The notes under the pieces: generated by a model
The model's database searches: none
The model's input: the letters and a program-made list of their open reading frames with translations, nothing else
What the model was told of the DNA's origin: nothing
Assembly (NCBI GenBank): GCA_016201265.1
Contig: JACQDD010000232.1
Coordinates: 1 to 38,633 of the forward strand
Direction: 5' to 3'
Source of the DNA: Terriglobales bacterium
GTDB taxonomy: Bacteria > Acidobacteriota > Terriglobia > Terriglobales > Acidobacteriaceae
DNA: 38,633 nt
Made by a program: the position numbers and the translations under genes
Part shown: one piece after another, positions 8,582-19,059 of the stretch
Layout: every line of letters begins with the position of its first letter
Position numbering within the stretch: the stretch's first letter is position 1

Positions 8582-8760
8582 TTAGGCTTTAGCGCTGGTT
8601 TCAAAAATTGGTCTTGGAGAGGGCACGACTTCACAGGCCGCGGAAAAAACTCTGGCCACGCACAGTTTTTGGGAGGGCACGACTTCAGTCGTGCCGTAGA
8701 AGCCCCGTAAAAACTTGGGCTTTAGCCCCTGAGGGCGCACCTTTTCAGCGTCCAGGGGGA
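8582..8760. repeat. Composite palindromic repeat in the 440-bp gap 8534-8973
   Basis: GGGCACGACTTCA occurs at 8621-8633 and again at 8675-8687. The second copy extends to a perfect palindrome at 8676-8695 (GGCACGACT, two-base loop, AGTCGTGCC). A second hairpin, GGGCT-TT-AGCCC, lies at 8717-8728. The rest of the gap, up to the ribosome site of the next gene, shows no gene that I can support. This looks like a dispersed non-coding repeat rather than a terminator, since there is no T-run. Confidence 0.6.
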
Positions 8761-8973
8761 TTCTTGAAACCAGTTCTAGTGAGTTCCCGTGCTTGGTGTC
8801 TACCCGCCAACCCGCCAGACTGGAAAAAGTTTCGCTCGATACAGACTCCAACCAAAACTATTTCTCGCGCACTCCTGGCAGCAAATTCCGAGCCCCGCCG
8901 CATCCCATCAACCAAGCGATCGGAACGCGGGAAAGAACGGGTTCCGGCGCGGTGCTTTCGGCAGGAGGACCCT

Positions 8974-9612
8974 ATGTGGCGCACGATGAGGATGGCAGCA
9001 TACGCACTGGCCGTGACGCTGGTCATGAGCGGATTTGCGCTGGCGCGCGACGACGACGATGATGACGGCTACTACCGCCAAGGCAACGCCGCCCAGGCGC
9101 GGCAGTACGGATACCAGAACGGCTACCGCGACGGCGTCCAGCAAGGCCGGCACGAGGGCCGTGAGCGCGACCCTTACGATTACCAGACCCCCGACTGGCG
9201 CCAGGCCACACGCGGCTACGAACGATGGATGGGCCCGGTCAACTGGTATCAGCGCGGATACCAGGAAGGCTACAGCAACGGCTTCCGTTCCGGATATCGA
9301 AGCGTTTCGGGCCGGTGGGGTGACGGCGATCGCGACGATGGCCGGCCGTACGGTGGCTGGCGCGGCGCGTACGATCCCAACCGAATTGGATATGGCGGCG
9401 ACACCGCGTACCGTTTCGGCGTTGAGGACGGCTCAACCGCCGCGCGCGAAGATATCGAACACCGCAAGCCGTACAACTCGAAGCCGCGCGGCCGTTTCGA
9501 AGACCGCGATCACGGCTATCGCCGCGAGTACGGCAGCCGCGACCGCTACAGAGCTGAGTACACCGACGGCTATCGCCGCGGCTACGACTCGGTGATGGGA
9601 CACCGTTACTAG
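8974..9612 (+). CDS. Secreted Tyr/Gly/Arg-rich repeat protein
   Basis: This is a 212-residue protein. An AGGAGGA ribosome site at 8963-8969 fixes the ATG at 8974, although the frame stays open far upstream. Residues 1-~24 form a signal peptide ending ALA-R, followed by five or six aspartates. The mature part is built on a loose Y-x-x-G-Y-x-x-G unit: YGYQNGYRDG, YQRGYQEGYSNG, YRFGVEDG and YTDGYRRGYDS. It is very hydrophilic, with balanced Arg and Asp. No catalytic motif is visible. It could be a cell-surface or desiccation-type protein, but I cannot assign a function. It is flanked by the divergent hbd and the convergent ATP synthase cluster. Confidence 0.75.
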   Translation: MWRTMRMAAYALAVTLVMSGFALARDDDDDDGYYRQGNAAQARQYGYQNGYRDGVQQGRHEGRERDPYDYQTPDWRQATRGYERWMGPVNWYQRGYQEGYSNGFRSGYRSVSGRWGDGDRDDGRPYGGWRGAYDPNRIGYGGDTAYRFGVEDGSTAAREDIEHRKPYNSKPRGRFEDRDHGYRREYGSRDRYRAEYTDGYRRGYDSVMGHRY

Positions 9613-9634
9613 ATCTGAGTGGTGGGAAAACCAG

Positions 9635-9659
9635 AGCGGCCACCGGGACGGCGGCCGTT
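9635..9659. terminator. Probable bidirectional terminator between convergent genes
   Basis: AGCGGCCACC pairs with GGCGGCCGTT at 8 of 10 positions around a five-base loop, between two genes that end facing each other. A CTTCTT tract follows on the plus strand, and an upstream A-run (GGGAAAACC) gives a weak T-run on the minus strand. Confidence 0.5.
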
Positions 9660-9676
9660 CTTCTTGCGCTGAACGT

Positions 9677-10081
9677 TTATTTCTCGGCCGCGACCTTCAA
9701 GCGTGTCTCGGCACGCTGCAACGCATCTTCGGCGCGGCCGTAGTCCACTTCCGGATCGTTGCTCTTCAAGCGTTGCTCAGCCCGTTCTTTTGCCTTTTGC
9801 GCGCGCGCCACGTCGATCTCCTCTGGATGCTCCGCGGTTTCGGCGAGGATCGTGACCTTGTCCTGCAACACTTCGGCAAACCCCCACGCCACGGAAAGTG
9901 TCCTGCTCTCGCCGTGCGCGCGGTACGTGATGGCACCGACCGCCAGCTCAGTAATCAGCGGAGCATGGCCTGGAAGAATTCCCAGATATCCAGTCCGGCC
10001 GGGGATCTGGACTTCTTCCGCCACTTCTTTCACCACCAGCTTTTCCGGCGTGACGATCTCGAGTTGGAAAGTGTCAGGCAC
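9677..10081 (-). CDS. atpC: ATP synthase F1 epsilon subunit
   Basis: This ~134-residue subunit of the F1 central stalk links rotation to the c-ring and can inhibit hydrolysis. The beta-sandwich hallmarks are FQLEIVTPEKLV, the GYLGILPGHAPLIT loop and LSVAWGFAEVL. The C-terminal two-helix domain follows (EEIDVARAQKAKERAEQRL). I place the start at GTG 10081, giving VPDTFQLEIV as in the family. A GTG at 10111 also lies in frame, but it falls inside a heptad repeat array, and the ten residues it would add look repeat derived. It is the last gene of the operon, followed by the bidirectional hairpin. Confidence 0.93.
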   Translation of the reverse strand: MPDTFQLEIVTPEKLVVKEVAEEVQIPGRTGYLGILPGHAPLITELAVGAITYRAHGESRTLSVAWGFAEVLQDKVTILAETAEHPEEIDVARAQKAKERAEQRLKSNDPEVDYGRAEDALQRAETRLKVAAEK

Positions 10082-10100
10082 AGTTCTCAATTCCGAACGA

Positions 10101-10199
10101 GCACTTAGCACTTAGCCGTTAGCACTTAGCCCACCCGAACCTTGTCAGCACGGGAGGGAGCCGCACTGGCTAAATGCTAAGTGCCAAGTGCTAATTGCT
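10101..10199. repeat. Inverted heptad-array pair between atpD and atpC
   Basis: The left arm (10101-10132) is built of AGCACTT-type heptads. The right arm (10168-10199) carries the reverse-complement forms GCTAAAT, GCTAAGT, GCCAAGT and GCTAATT. About 35 bp separate the arms, so the RNA can form a long imperfect hairpin. The right arm ends 4 bp from the atpD stop codon. Confidence 0.75.
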
Positions 10200-10203
10200 G
10201 CTC

Positions 10204-11655
<1,452 letters not shown>

Positions 11656-11942
11656 TCAAAACCAGCAATTAGCACTTGGCATTTGGCGCTTAGCTTGGAG
11701 CACTTTAGGTTTTGCTGAGTGCTAAATGCTAAGTGCCAAGTGCCGCTTCACGTCAAAACCAGCAATTAGCACTTGGCATTTGGCACTTAGCTTGGAGCAC
11801 TTTAGGTTTTGCTGAGCCCTAAATGCTAAGTGCCAAGTGCCGCTTCACGTCAAAACCAGCAATTAGCACTTGGCATTTGGCACTTAGCTTGGAGCACTTT
11901 GGGTTTTGCTAAGTGCTAAATGCTAAGTGCCAAGTGCTGCCT
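11656..11942. repeat. Three tandem copies of a 97-bp unit between atpG and atpD
   Basis: Copies start at 11656, 11753 and 11850; the third is cut a few bases short at the atpG stop codon. Copies 1 and 2 differ at about three positions by eye. Each copy has a left arm of AGCACTT/GGCATTT heptads, a centre containing CTTGGAGCACTTT, and a right arm of GCTAAAT/GCTAAGT/GCCAAGT heptads. Each copy can thus fold on itself. Confidence 0.92.
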
Positions 11943-12994
11943 CACAACGCTGCCGCCCCGCTCACAATCTCGATTATTTCTTTCGTGATCTTGGCTTGGC
12001 GCGCGCGGTTCATCACCAGCGTCAGTGAATCAATCATGTCTGACGCGTTATTCGTCGCCGAATCCATCGCGGTCATGCGGGCGGCGTGTTCGGCCGCCAC
12101 CGACTCCAGCAGCGCATGAAAAATCTGGATGCCGATGTACTTCGGCAGAATCTCGCGAAAAAGCTGCTCGGGCGGCTGCTCGTAGATGTAATCCACCTGC
12201 AAAGCGCCAAACTTCGCGGCCGCTTCATCCACGGCTTTCGTGTCCACGGGACGAACCCCCACTCCGGCTGACTTCGCGGCTTCTACGGCACGTTTGCGCT
12301 CTTCTTCTGCCGCCTCTTCGGCCATGCGCACATCCACTACGCCGATTTCCTTGATCGGCAACAGGTGCTGCGCAATCAGGCGCTGTGCGATGACTGACTT
12401 GAACTCGTTATATAGGATGTAAACGCCGTCAATCTCGCCGCGCGAAAAACGCTCCACCACGCTCCCGCCCAGTCCGGAAGCGAAGTTGAATTCCAGCTTA
12501 CCAAGGACACCTACGTGCTCGCCCACAATCTGCACCCGCCCGGCGCGCGGCCGAGTTTCTTCGGAAGCCGCTGCTTCGGGAGCCATGGGAAACCGCCGCC
12601 GCATAAAATCACGCCCCTTGCGGCCAATGCACTCGACGTCAATGTTCTTTTCCGCGTTCGACTCGATGAACTTGGTGACGATCTTCAGAATATTCGTATT
12701 GAACGCCCCGGCCAGCCCCTTGTCGCCGGTCACAACAATCAGCAGGATGTTCTTCTCCGGACGCTCCGCCAACAGCGGATGCCGCGGCTCTCCGGTAATC
12801 GGATCGTAGATATCGGCCCGTGCAACCAGGGATTTCAGGACGTTCGTCAGCATCTGCGAATACGGGCGCGCCGCCAGCGCATGTTCCTGCGCGCGGCGCA
12901 ACTTGGCCGCCGAAACGGTCTTCATGGCTTTGGTGATCTGCCGCGTGTTCACCACGCTGCGGATCCTGCGCCGGATGTCGAGAACGTTAGGCAT
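11942..12994 (-). CDS. atpG: ATP synthase F1 gamma subunit, with an extra charged segment
   Basis: This 350-residue rotor subunit is longer than the usual ~285-300. Both coiled-coil ends are typical: the N-terminal DIRRRIRSVVNTRQITKAMK and the C-terminal region ending in ARQAKITKEIIEIVSGAAAL. The extra length is mainly at about residues 218-266, a charged Ala/Glu/Arg segment (AEEAAEEERKRAVEAAKSAG) between the LLPI strand and the DYIYEQPPEQL motif, plus a smaller insertion near 136-155. The ATG is directly preceded by a heptad array, with no obvious Shine-Dalgarno motif. It lies between alpha and beta as in the canonical order. Confidence 0.96.
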   Translation of the reverse strand: MPNVLDIRRRIRSVVNTRQITKAMKTVSAAKLRRAQEHALAARPYSQMLTNVLKSLVARADIYDPITGEPRHPLLAERPEKNILLIVVTGDKGLAGAFNTNILKIVTKFIESNAEKNIDVECIGRKGRDFMRRRFPMAPEAAASEETRPRAGRVQIVGEHVGVLGKLEFNFASGLGGSVVERFSRGEIDGVYILYNEFKSVIAQRLIAQHLLPIKEIGVVDVRMAEEAAEEERKRAVEAAKSAGVGVRPVDTKAVDEAAAKFGALQVDYIYEQPPEQLFREILPKYIGIQIFHALLESVAAEHAARMTAMDSATNNASDMIDSLTLVMNRARQAKITKEIIEIVSGAAAL

Positions 12995-14621
<1,627 letters not shown>

Positions 14622-14635
14622 TCATGAAATGCGGG

Positions 14636-14716
14636 CACTCAGCATTTAGCACTTAGCCAGGACAGCTTGCACCAGAGGCTTTGGCCAAGTGCTAAGTGCT
14701 AAATGCCAAGTGCTAA
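14636..14716. repeat. Inverted heptad-array pair between atpH and atpA
   Basis: The left arm (14636-14659) uses GCACTCA, GCATTTA and GCACTTA heptads. The right arm (14692-14716) uses the reverse-complement forms and runs into the atpH stop codon at 14713-14715. About 32 bp separate the arms, so a hairpin in the mRNA is expected. Confidence 0.72.
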
Positions 14717-15249
14717 CTAACCAACTGCTCCCGTATCTTCTCCAACTGCCCCTTCACCGATCCGTCGTAAATGGTGCTGCCGACTTTCACTACTGCCCCG
14801 CCCAACAGCGAAGAATCGCGCTGGTAGCGGGCACGCACCTGTTTGCCGGTCAGCTTGGCAACCTCGCCTTCCAGCTGTTTCTTTTCGTCTTCGCTGAGTT
14901 CGCGGGCGCTGATCACTTCTGCGTCGGTGATTCCCATGCGATCGTTCAATTCCTGCTCAATCTGTTTCAGAATGTCGGACAGCAGCGGCAGGCGCCGGCA
15001 ATCGGTCAAGATCGCAATAAGATTCCGCACCTGGCGCGCCATCACCAATCGTTGCGCAATCGCATCCAGCACCGCGCGTTTGCGGTCGCCGGGGATGGAC
15101 GGGTTCTCCATGACCCGCCGCAACGCATCGCTTTCCCCCAGCAGCGCTTCGGTCGCATGCAGTTGCTGCAGCATGCGCGCCGCATCGAGCTTCCCGCTCA
15201 TCACCACGTCAGCGAAAGCCCGGGCGTAGACGCCCACTACAGAAGCCAT
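14713..15249 (-). CDS. atpH: ATP synthase delta subunit
   Basis: This 178-residue peripheral-stalk subunit joins the b dimer to the top of F1 (the OSCP homologue). The N-terminal helical bundle opens SVVGVYARAFADVV and contains RVMENPSIPGDRKRAVLD. The C-terminal part holds LSEDEKKQLEGEVAKLTGKQV and the family motif LLGGAVVKVGSTIYDGSVKGQLEKIREQL. Length is normal. Its ATG begins 2 bp after the atpF' stop codon, so translation is probably coupled. Its own stop codon lies inside the heptad array that separates it from atpA. Confidence 0.96.
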   Translation of the reverse strand: MASVVGVYARAFADVVMSGKLDAARMLQQLHATEALLGESDALRRVMENPSIPGDRKRAVLDAIAQRLVMARQVRNLIAILTDCRRLPLLSDILKQIEQELNDRMGITDAEVISARELSEDEKKQLEGEVAKLTGKQVRARYQRDSSLLGGAVVKVGSTIYDGSVKGQLEKIREQLVS

Positions 15250-15251
15250 GG

Positions 15252-15995
15252 CTACCGACCGCCCTTTCCGCCGTTCCCGGACAACAGCTTCCCGGCGAAA
15301 TTACGCACCAGTGCCTGGTCGGTGGCCGGGTCAACGTGGATCTGCTTCCGAGCGAGCGCGACCGCGAGGTCGGCGGTGTGCGACGTGAGTTCCCGGCGCG
15401 CCTGCTTAGCGGCCGCCGCGATCTCCTGCTCCGCCGCCTGCACCACTTTGCGAACATCTTCTTCCGCCGCTTTTCGGATTCGTACTTCTTCCGCCTCAGC
15501 TTCCTTCTCCGCCGCGGCCTGCATCTGTCCGATCTCCACATCCAGCTGGCGCAACCGTGTCTCGATCTTGCCCAGCCGCCGGTTGGCTTCCTGGCTGGCG
15601 GCGCGCGCCTCTTCCAAAGCACGCCGAATGGATTCCGTGCGCTTGCGCAGGGCAGCGGGCACGCTCTTTCGCGCGAACCAGTAAACAAGAAAACCAATGA
15701 TCGCAAAATTGAGACCGATCGCCAGCAGATGAACCTGATGGACTCTCATCCCAGTTTTCCTGGCCAGGTATCGGATGGCGCCGGAATGCTTCAGATTCTC
15801 GTTCTCTTCCTCTTCCCCGGCTTCCTGGCGCGTTTCCTTGGCCCGCTCACCGCCGACACTCTTGTCCTCTGGTGCCGCTTGCGCTGGTTCCGAGACATGT
15901 TCTTGCGCTCGTGCAAGTGCGCGTGCTGATATCGCCGGAAGCAAAGTCAACAGCGCTAGCACCATCAGAGGCAGGACGATTCGCTTCGCCCTCAT
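15252..15995 (-). CDS. ATP synthase b-type stalk subunit with exported N-terminal extension
   Basis: This is a 247-residue second b subunit (b'-like). The usual b features start late: a membrane helix at about residues 88-107 (VHQVHLLAIGLNFAIIGFLVYW) and a long charged coiled coil to residue ~200, ending in ATDQALVRNFAGKLL. Before them lies an unusual 85-residue extension: a hydrophobic signal-like segment (residues 5-~27) and a Glu-rich linker (GEEEENENLKH). This would place an acidic domain in the periplasm, or be cleaved off. It overlaps the upstream b gene by 4 bp (ATGA), so the two are translationally coupled. The b assignment is firm; the role of the extension is unknown. Confidence 0.92.
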   Translation of the reverse strand: MRAKRIVLPLMVLALLTLLPAISARALARAQEHVSEPAQAAPEDKSVGGERAKETRQEAGEEEENENLKHSGAIRYLARKTGMRVHQVHLLAIGLNFAIIGFLVYWFARKSVPAALRKRTESIRRALEEARAASQEANRRLGKIETRLRQLDVEIGQMQAAAEKEAEAEEVRIRKAAEEDVRKVVQAAEQEIAAAAKQARRELTSHTADLAVALARKQIHVDPATDQALVRNFAGKLLSGNGGKGGR

Positions 15996-16462
15996 CGTCC
16001 ACCCACCTGGCTCGGTGCCGCCACCGGACGCAACACGGTCCGCACAATTTCGCTGGCCAACCGCCCCGCCTCCCCTTGCAGGTTCACTAGCGCCTGTTGC
16101 TTGTCCTGCTCAATGCCGGCGCGCGCCTCCTTCACCTGCTCCTGCGCCCTGCCTCTGGCCTGCGCTACCGCTTCCGCGCGCGACTGCATCGCCTCCCGAC
16201 GATGGGCTTCTTGGTTCTTGAAAATTTTCTGCCGCGCTTCGCGCAGGCGCTGCTCGTAGTCGGCAGTGCGCGCTTCCGCGGCGGCGATATCGGCGCGCGC
16301 TTTCTCCATGGCGCCCTGGGTCCGGCTCCGGCGTTCCGCCAGCACCGCCATCAGCGGCTTATGCACCAGCACCGTATAGAGGACGTAAAGCGTCCCCAGG
16401 AGGATGACCGTGGGCACGGCTCCGAGCAGTAATCCGCCTAGTTGTCGGACTGTCTGATCCAT
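15992..16462 (-). CDS. atpF: ATP synthase b subunit
   Basis: This is a 156-residue peripheral-stalk subunit. A single N-terminal membrane helix (about residues 9-32, LLLGAVPTVILLGTLYVLYTVLV) is followed by a continuous coiled coil with the family phrase VHKPLMAVLAERRSRTQGAMEKA. The C-terminal delta-binding part (AGRLASEIVRTVLRPVA) is present. It is first in the ATP synthase operon here and overlaps the second b gene by 4 bp. No atpB or atpE lies before it: the next gene upstream is an unrelated receiver-like protein after a ~480-bp gap. These two subunits must be encoded elsewhere. Confidence 0.95.
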   Translation of the reverse strand: MDQTVRQLGGLLLGAVPTVILLGTLYVLYTVLVHKPLMAVLAERRSRTQGAMEKARADIAAAEARTADYEQRLREARQKIFKNQEAHRREAMQSRAEAVAQARGRAQEQVKEARAGIEQDKQQALVNLQGEAGRLASEIVRTVLRPVAAPSQVGGR

Positions 16463-16810
16463 TGCTCTGCTGATCTAGTTGGGAGATTAAGGGCTTCTAA
16501 AACCATTAAAATTAACACTCTGGCGACGACGGTGTCAATGCCCGCAGGCCCCTTCCGGCGCCCATTTGCGACCACTGAAGTTCTTCTTGACAATCGCATT
16601 GGGAGGTCTACGATGTAGCTATCACCTCCGATCCGCTTCAGGATCGAGTGGGCCGATAGCCAAGGAAAAGTCACCGCTTCTTGGCTGGCGGCCCATTTTA
16701 GTTTCCGCGATTGGCTCTTCGCCCTCGGGTGCAAATCCCCGCCGCTCACTTCGTTCTCGAGCCCTTGTTTCGCTGGGACTTGCTCGGCGTCCTCTGCGGC
16801 TTTCTCGGCG

Positions 16811-16851
16811 CTCTCCGCGGTTAAAGGTTTTTTACCACAAAGGACGCAGAG
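16811..16851. repeat. Imperfect palindrome, dispersed repeat copy 2, in the gap 16463-16944
   Basis: CTCTCCGCGG at one end and GGACGCAGAG at the other form imperfect arms around GTTAAAGGTTTTTTACCACAA. The core resembles 5905-5924. The remainder of the gap should contain the ATP synthase promoter for the minus strand, but I cannot point to convincing -35 and -10 boxes. No gene is supported in it. Confidence 0.5.
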
Positions 16852-16885
16852 ATCTCCCGGAATTTACTGGGGCCTCGTAAAAGAA

Positions 16886-16921
16886 AAGCGGCGGAATCTC
16901 GTTTCCCGAGTCCCGCCGCTT
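16886..16921 (-). terminator. Rho-independent terminator of the receiver-like gene
   Basis: AAGCGGCGG (16886-16894) pairs perfectly with CCGCCGCTT (16913-16921). On the minus strand the stem is followed by TTCTTTT, giving a typical intrinsic terminator 23 bp after the stop codon of the gene at 16945. Confidence 0.75.
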
Positions 16922-16944
16922 GGTTCGAAAATTTGAGTTAAGGG

Positions 16945-17319
16945 CTACGCCGAAACAATCTGCTCCGCCATGACGCGCGCAATCTTTTCCAGTACGAATT
17001 GCATGCTGGTATTAGCGTCCACGCTCGCATCCACTTCGTGGTGTCGGCTACTGGCGTGCATCACCAGCACCTTCGTCCCTTCGTGCGACTTTTTCACCAT
17101 GTAGGGCAGATGGTGACGGTCGTCCTTGGTCAAAGTGGAGCCGAGAATCACGAGATCGAAGGCATCGCGCCGCAGCGCCTCCTGCACTCCCGAGCGGCCG
17201 ACCGCGGTCGTAACGTGGTGGCTGGCCTTCTTCATCGCGGCGGCCTGGTTGGCCAGTATCTCCTCATCGCTCTCACCATAAAGGATCTTGATCGTGGGCT
17301 TTGCAGACGTAGCGGGCAA
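16945..17319 (-). CDS. Degenerate response-regulator receiver-like protein
   Basis: This is a 124-residue single-domain protein with the alternating pattern of a CheY-type receiver (IKILYGESDEE, FDLVILGS, TKVLVMHASS). The phosphoacceptor aspartate at the end of the third strand is replaced by glycine (G60 in FDLVILG), the usual acidic pair after strand 1 is displaced (YGESDEE), and the conserved lysine is missing (VDANTS). It therefore cannot be phosphorylated in the classical way. The TTG start at 17319 is supported by AAGGAG about 8 bp upstream. It stands alone with its own terminator. It could be an adaptor or pseudo-receiver; partners are unknown. Confidence 0.75.
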   Translation of the reverse strand: MPATSAKPTIKILYGESDEEILANQAAAMKKASHHVTTAVGRSGVQEALRRDAFDLVILGSTLTKDDRHHLPYMVKKSHEGTKVLVMHASSRHHEVDASVDANTSMQFVLEKIARVMAEQIVSA

Positions 17320-17524
17320 GGTAGCTCTCCTTGAACTCTAGACCGGAGCTTAGCAAGCGGGGAGCAACCTTAAGAGGTCACGGAAGATCAGGTACGGCTG
17401 GTAGGAACCTCACAGGACAGAGCCTTAAAACACTCTCATTTAGGGGCCTCGGAATGCTCCAAAAGCCGTCCGGCCACCCCCTTCCATCCTTGCCCGAAAC
17501 CCGCCGCCTGCGTATTGTTACGAG

Positions 17525-19051
17525 GTGAAATTCCCGCGATGTAGTGGAATCCTGCTCCACATTACATCCCTGCCGGGCCGTTTTGGTATCGGCGATCTGG
17601 GCCCCTGCGCCTACGAATTCGCTGACTTTCTGGCGGCCGCGGGGCAGAAATTGTGGCAGGTCTTGCCGCTAAACCCCACCGGCTACGCCGACTCTCCCTA
17701 TCAGTGCTTCTCTGCTTTTGCGGGAAACCCTCTGCTGCTCAGCTTCGAGCGCCTGCGCGAAGGCGGCGTCCTCCAGGCTTCCGATCTGGCGCGAGTGCCT
17801 TCCTTTCCCGAAGACTCGGTGGATTACGGCCCCGTCATCGCCTTCAAGCTCAGTGTCCTGCGCCGGGCCGCGCAGGCGTTCTTCGCCGACGCCTCGCGCG
17901 CCGATCGCTCGGCGTTCGAGCGTTTTTGCGAGAGTGCCGCCCCGTGGCTCAACGATTACGCGCTCTTCATGGCCTGCAAAGATATTCGCCGCGAGAACAC
18001 CTGGGCCACGTGGGACCCGCCCATCCGCCGCCGCGATCCTCAAACCATCCGCGAGTGGTCGGCAGAGCTGGCGCCTCAGGTGCAGGCCCACAAGTACTGG
18101 CAGTTTGAATTCTTCCGCCAGTGGGAGCAGCTCAAGTCCTACTGCCAGGAGCGCAGCATCCGCTTCATGGGCGATGCCCCGATCTATGTCGCCCACGACA
18201 GCGCTGACGTCTGGGCGCATCCCGAACTGTTTCACCTCGACGACCAGGGCCTCCCCACCGTGGTCTCCGGCGTTCCGCCCGACTACTTCAGCGCCACCGG
18301 ACAGCTCTGGGGAAATCCCATCTATCGCTGGGACGTGCTCGCCGCGAACGGATATAAGTGGTGGATCGAGCGTTTCCGCGCGTCTCTGAGTCTGTTCGAC
18401 ATGGTGCGCCTCGATCACTTCCGCGGCTTCGAAGCCTACTGGGAGATTCCCGCCGGCGAGCCCACTGCCATTCACGGTCGCTGGGTGAAGGGACCGGGAG
18501 AAGATTTTCTTTCGGCCTTGCAGAATGCTTTTGGCGGACTTCCCATCGTTGCGGAAAATCTGGGTGTGATTACTCCGCCGGTCGAGAAACTCCGCCAGCA
18601 GTTTGGCCTGCCCGGTATGAGCCTGCTGCAATTCGCTTTCGGCAACGATCCTCAAGGCCCGTCGTTTCGTCCCCACAATTACGGCCGGGAACTCGTCGCC
18701 TATACCGGCGGACACGACAACGACACTACCCTAGGCTGGTGGTCGAGTTCCGGCGCCGGCGACAGCACGCGCACTCCGGAAGATGTCCGCAGAGAACATG
18801 CTTTCGCGCGCGCCTATCTCGGATTCCAAGATGATGCCGAAGTCCCCTGGGTTATGATTCGGGCCGTGATTGCGTCCGTGGCCGACGTTGCGATCATTCC
18901 CATGCAGGACGTGCTCGGTCTGGGCACCGAGGCGCGCATGAATCTTCCCGGCACGCTGAGCGGCAACTGGAAGTGGCGGTATCGCCGCGGCGCGCTGACC
19001 GATGCACTGGCCGCAAAACTTCGCTCCCTGACCACCATCCACGACCGTTAG
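17525..19051 (+). CDS. malQ: 4-alpha-glucanotransferase (amylomaltase)
   Basis: This 508-residue GH77 enzyme transfers alpha-1,4-glucan segments between maltodextrins in the cytosol. The N-terminus carries SGILLHITSLPGRFGIGDLG. The catalytic triad is visible: nucleophile D297 (VRLDHFRGFEAYW), acid/base E344 (IVAENLGVITPPV) and D398 (TGGHDNDTTLGWW). The aromatic patch YADSPYQCFSAFAGNPLLLS is typical. It starts at GTG 17525. The MFS transporter begins 9 bp after its stop, and an exported GH13 enzyme follows, so the three form an alpha-glucan degradation operon. Confidence 0.97.
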   Translation: MKFPRCSGILLHITSLPGRFGIGDLGPCAYEFADFLAAAGQKLWQVLPLNPTGYADSPYQCFSAFAGNPLLLSFERLREGGVLQASDLARVPSFPEDSVDYGPVIAFKLSVLRRAAQAFFADASRADRSAFERFCESAAPWLNDYALFMACKDIRRENTWATWDPPIRRRDPQTIREWSAELAPQVQAHKYWQFEFFRQWEQLKSYCQERSIRFMGDAPIYVAHDSADVWAHPELFHLDDQGLPTVVSGVPPDYFSATGQLWGNPIYRWDVLAANGYKWWIERFRASLSLFDMVRLDHFRGFEAYWEIPAGEPTAIHGRWVKGPGEDFLSALQNAFGGLPIVAENLGVITPPVEKLRQQFGLPGMSLLQFAFGNDPQGPSFRPHNYGRELVAYTGGHDNDTTLGWWSSSGAGDSTRTPEDVRREHAFARAYLGFQDDAEVPWVMIRAVIASVADVAIIPMQDVLGLGTEARMNLPGTLSGNWKWRYRRGALTDALAAKLRSLTTIHDR

Positions 19052-19059
19052 GAAAGTCC

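Noticed and set aside
8582-8851. An 89-codon minus-strand frame in the gap before the Tyr/Gly-repeat gene
   Set aside because: It is a translation of the palindromic repeat region and has no ribosome site, so it is not called as a gene.
10101-10199. Integron attC site or rho-independent terminator
   Set aside because: The inverted arms lack the attC core sites, no integrase is present and there is no T-run after the hairpin. The 7-nt period explains the structure better.
11656-11942. A CRISPR array
   Set aside because: The repeats are 97 bp, tandem without unique spacers and self-complementary, and no cas gene is present. The GCAGGTT array at 36282 likewise has no spacers.
16438-16749. A 103-codon minus-strand frame upstream of atpF
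   Set aside because: It overlaps the atpF start, has no ribosome site and no recognisable domain. The phrase YIVDLP looked like a polyprotein motif, but nothing around it supports that.
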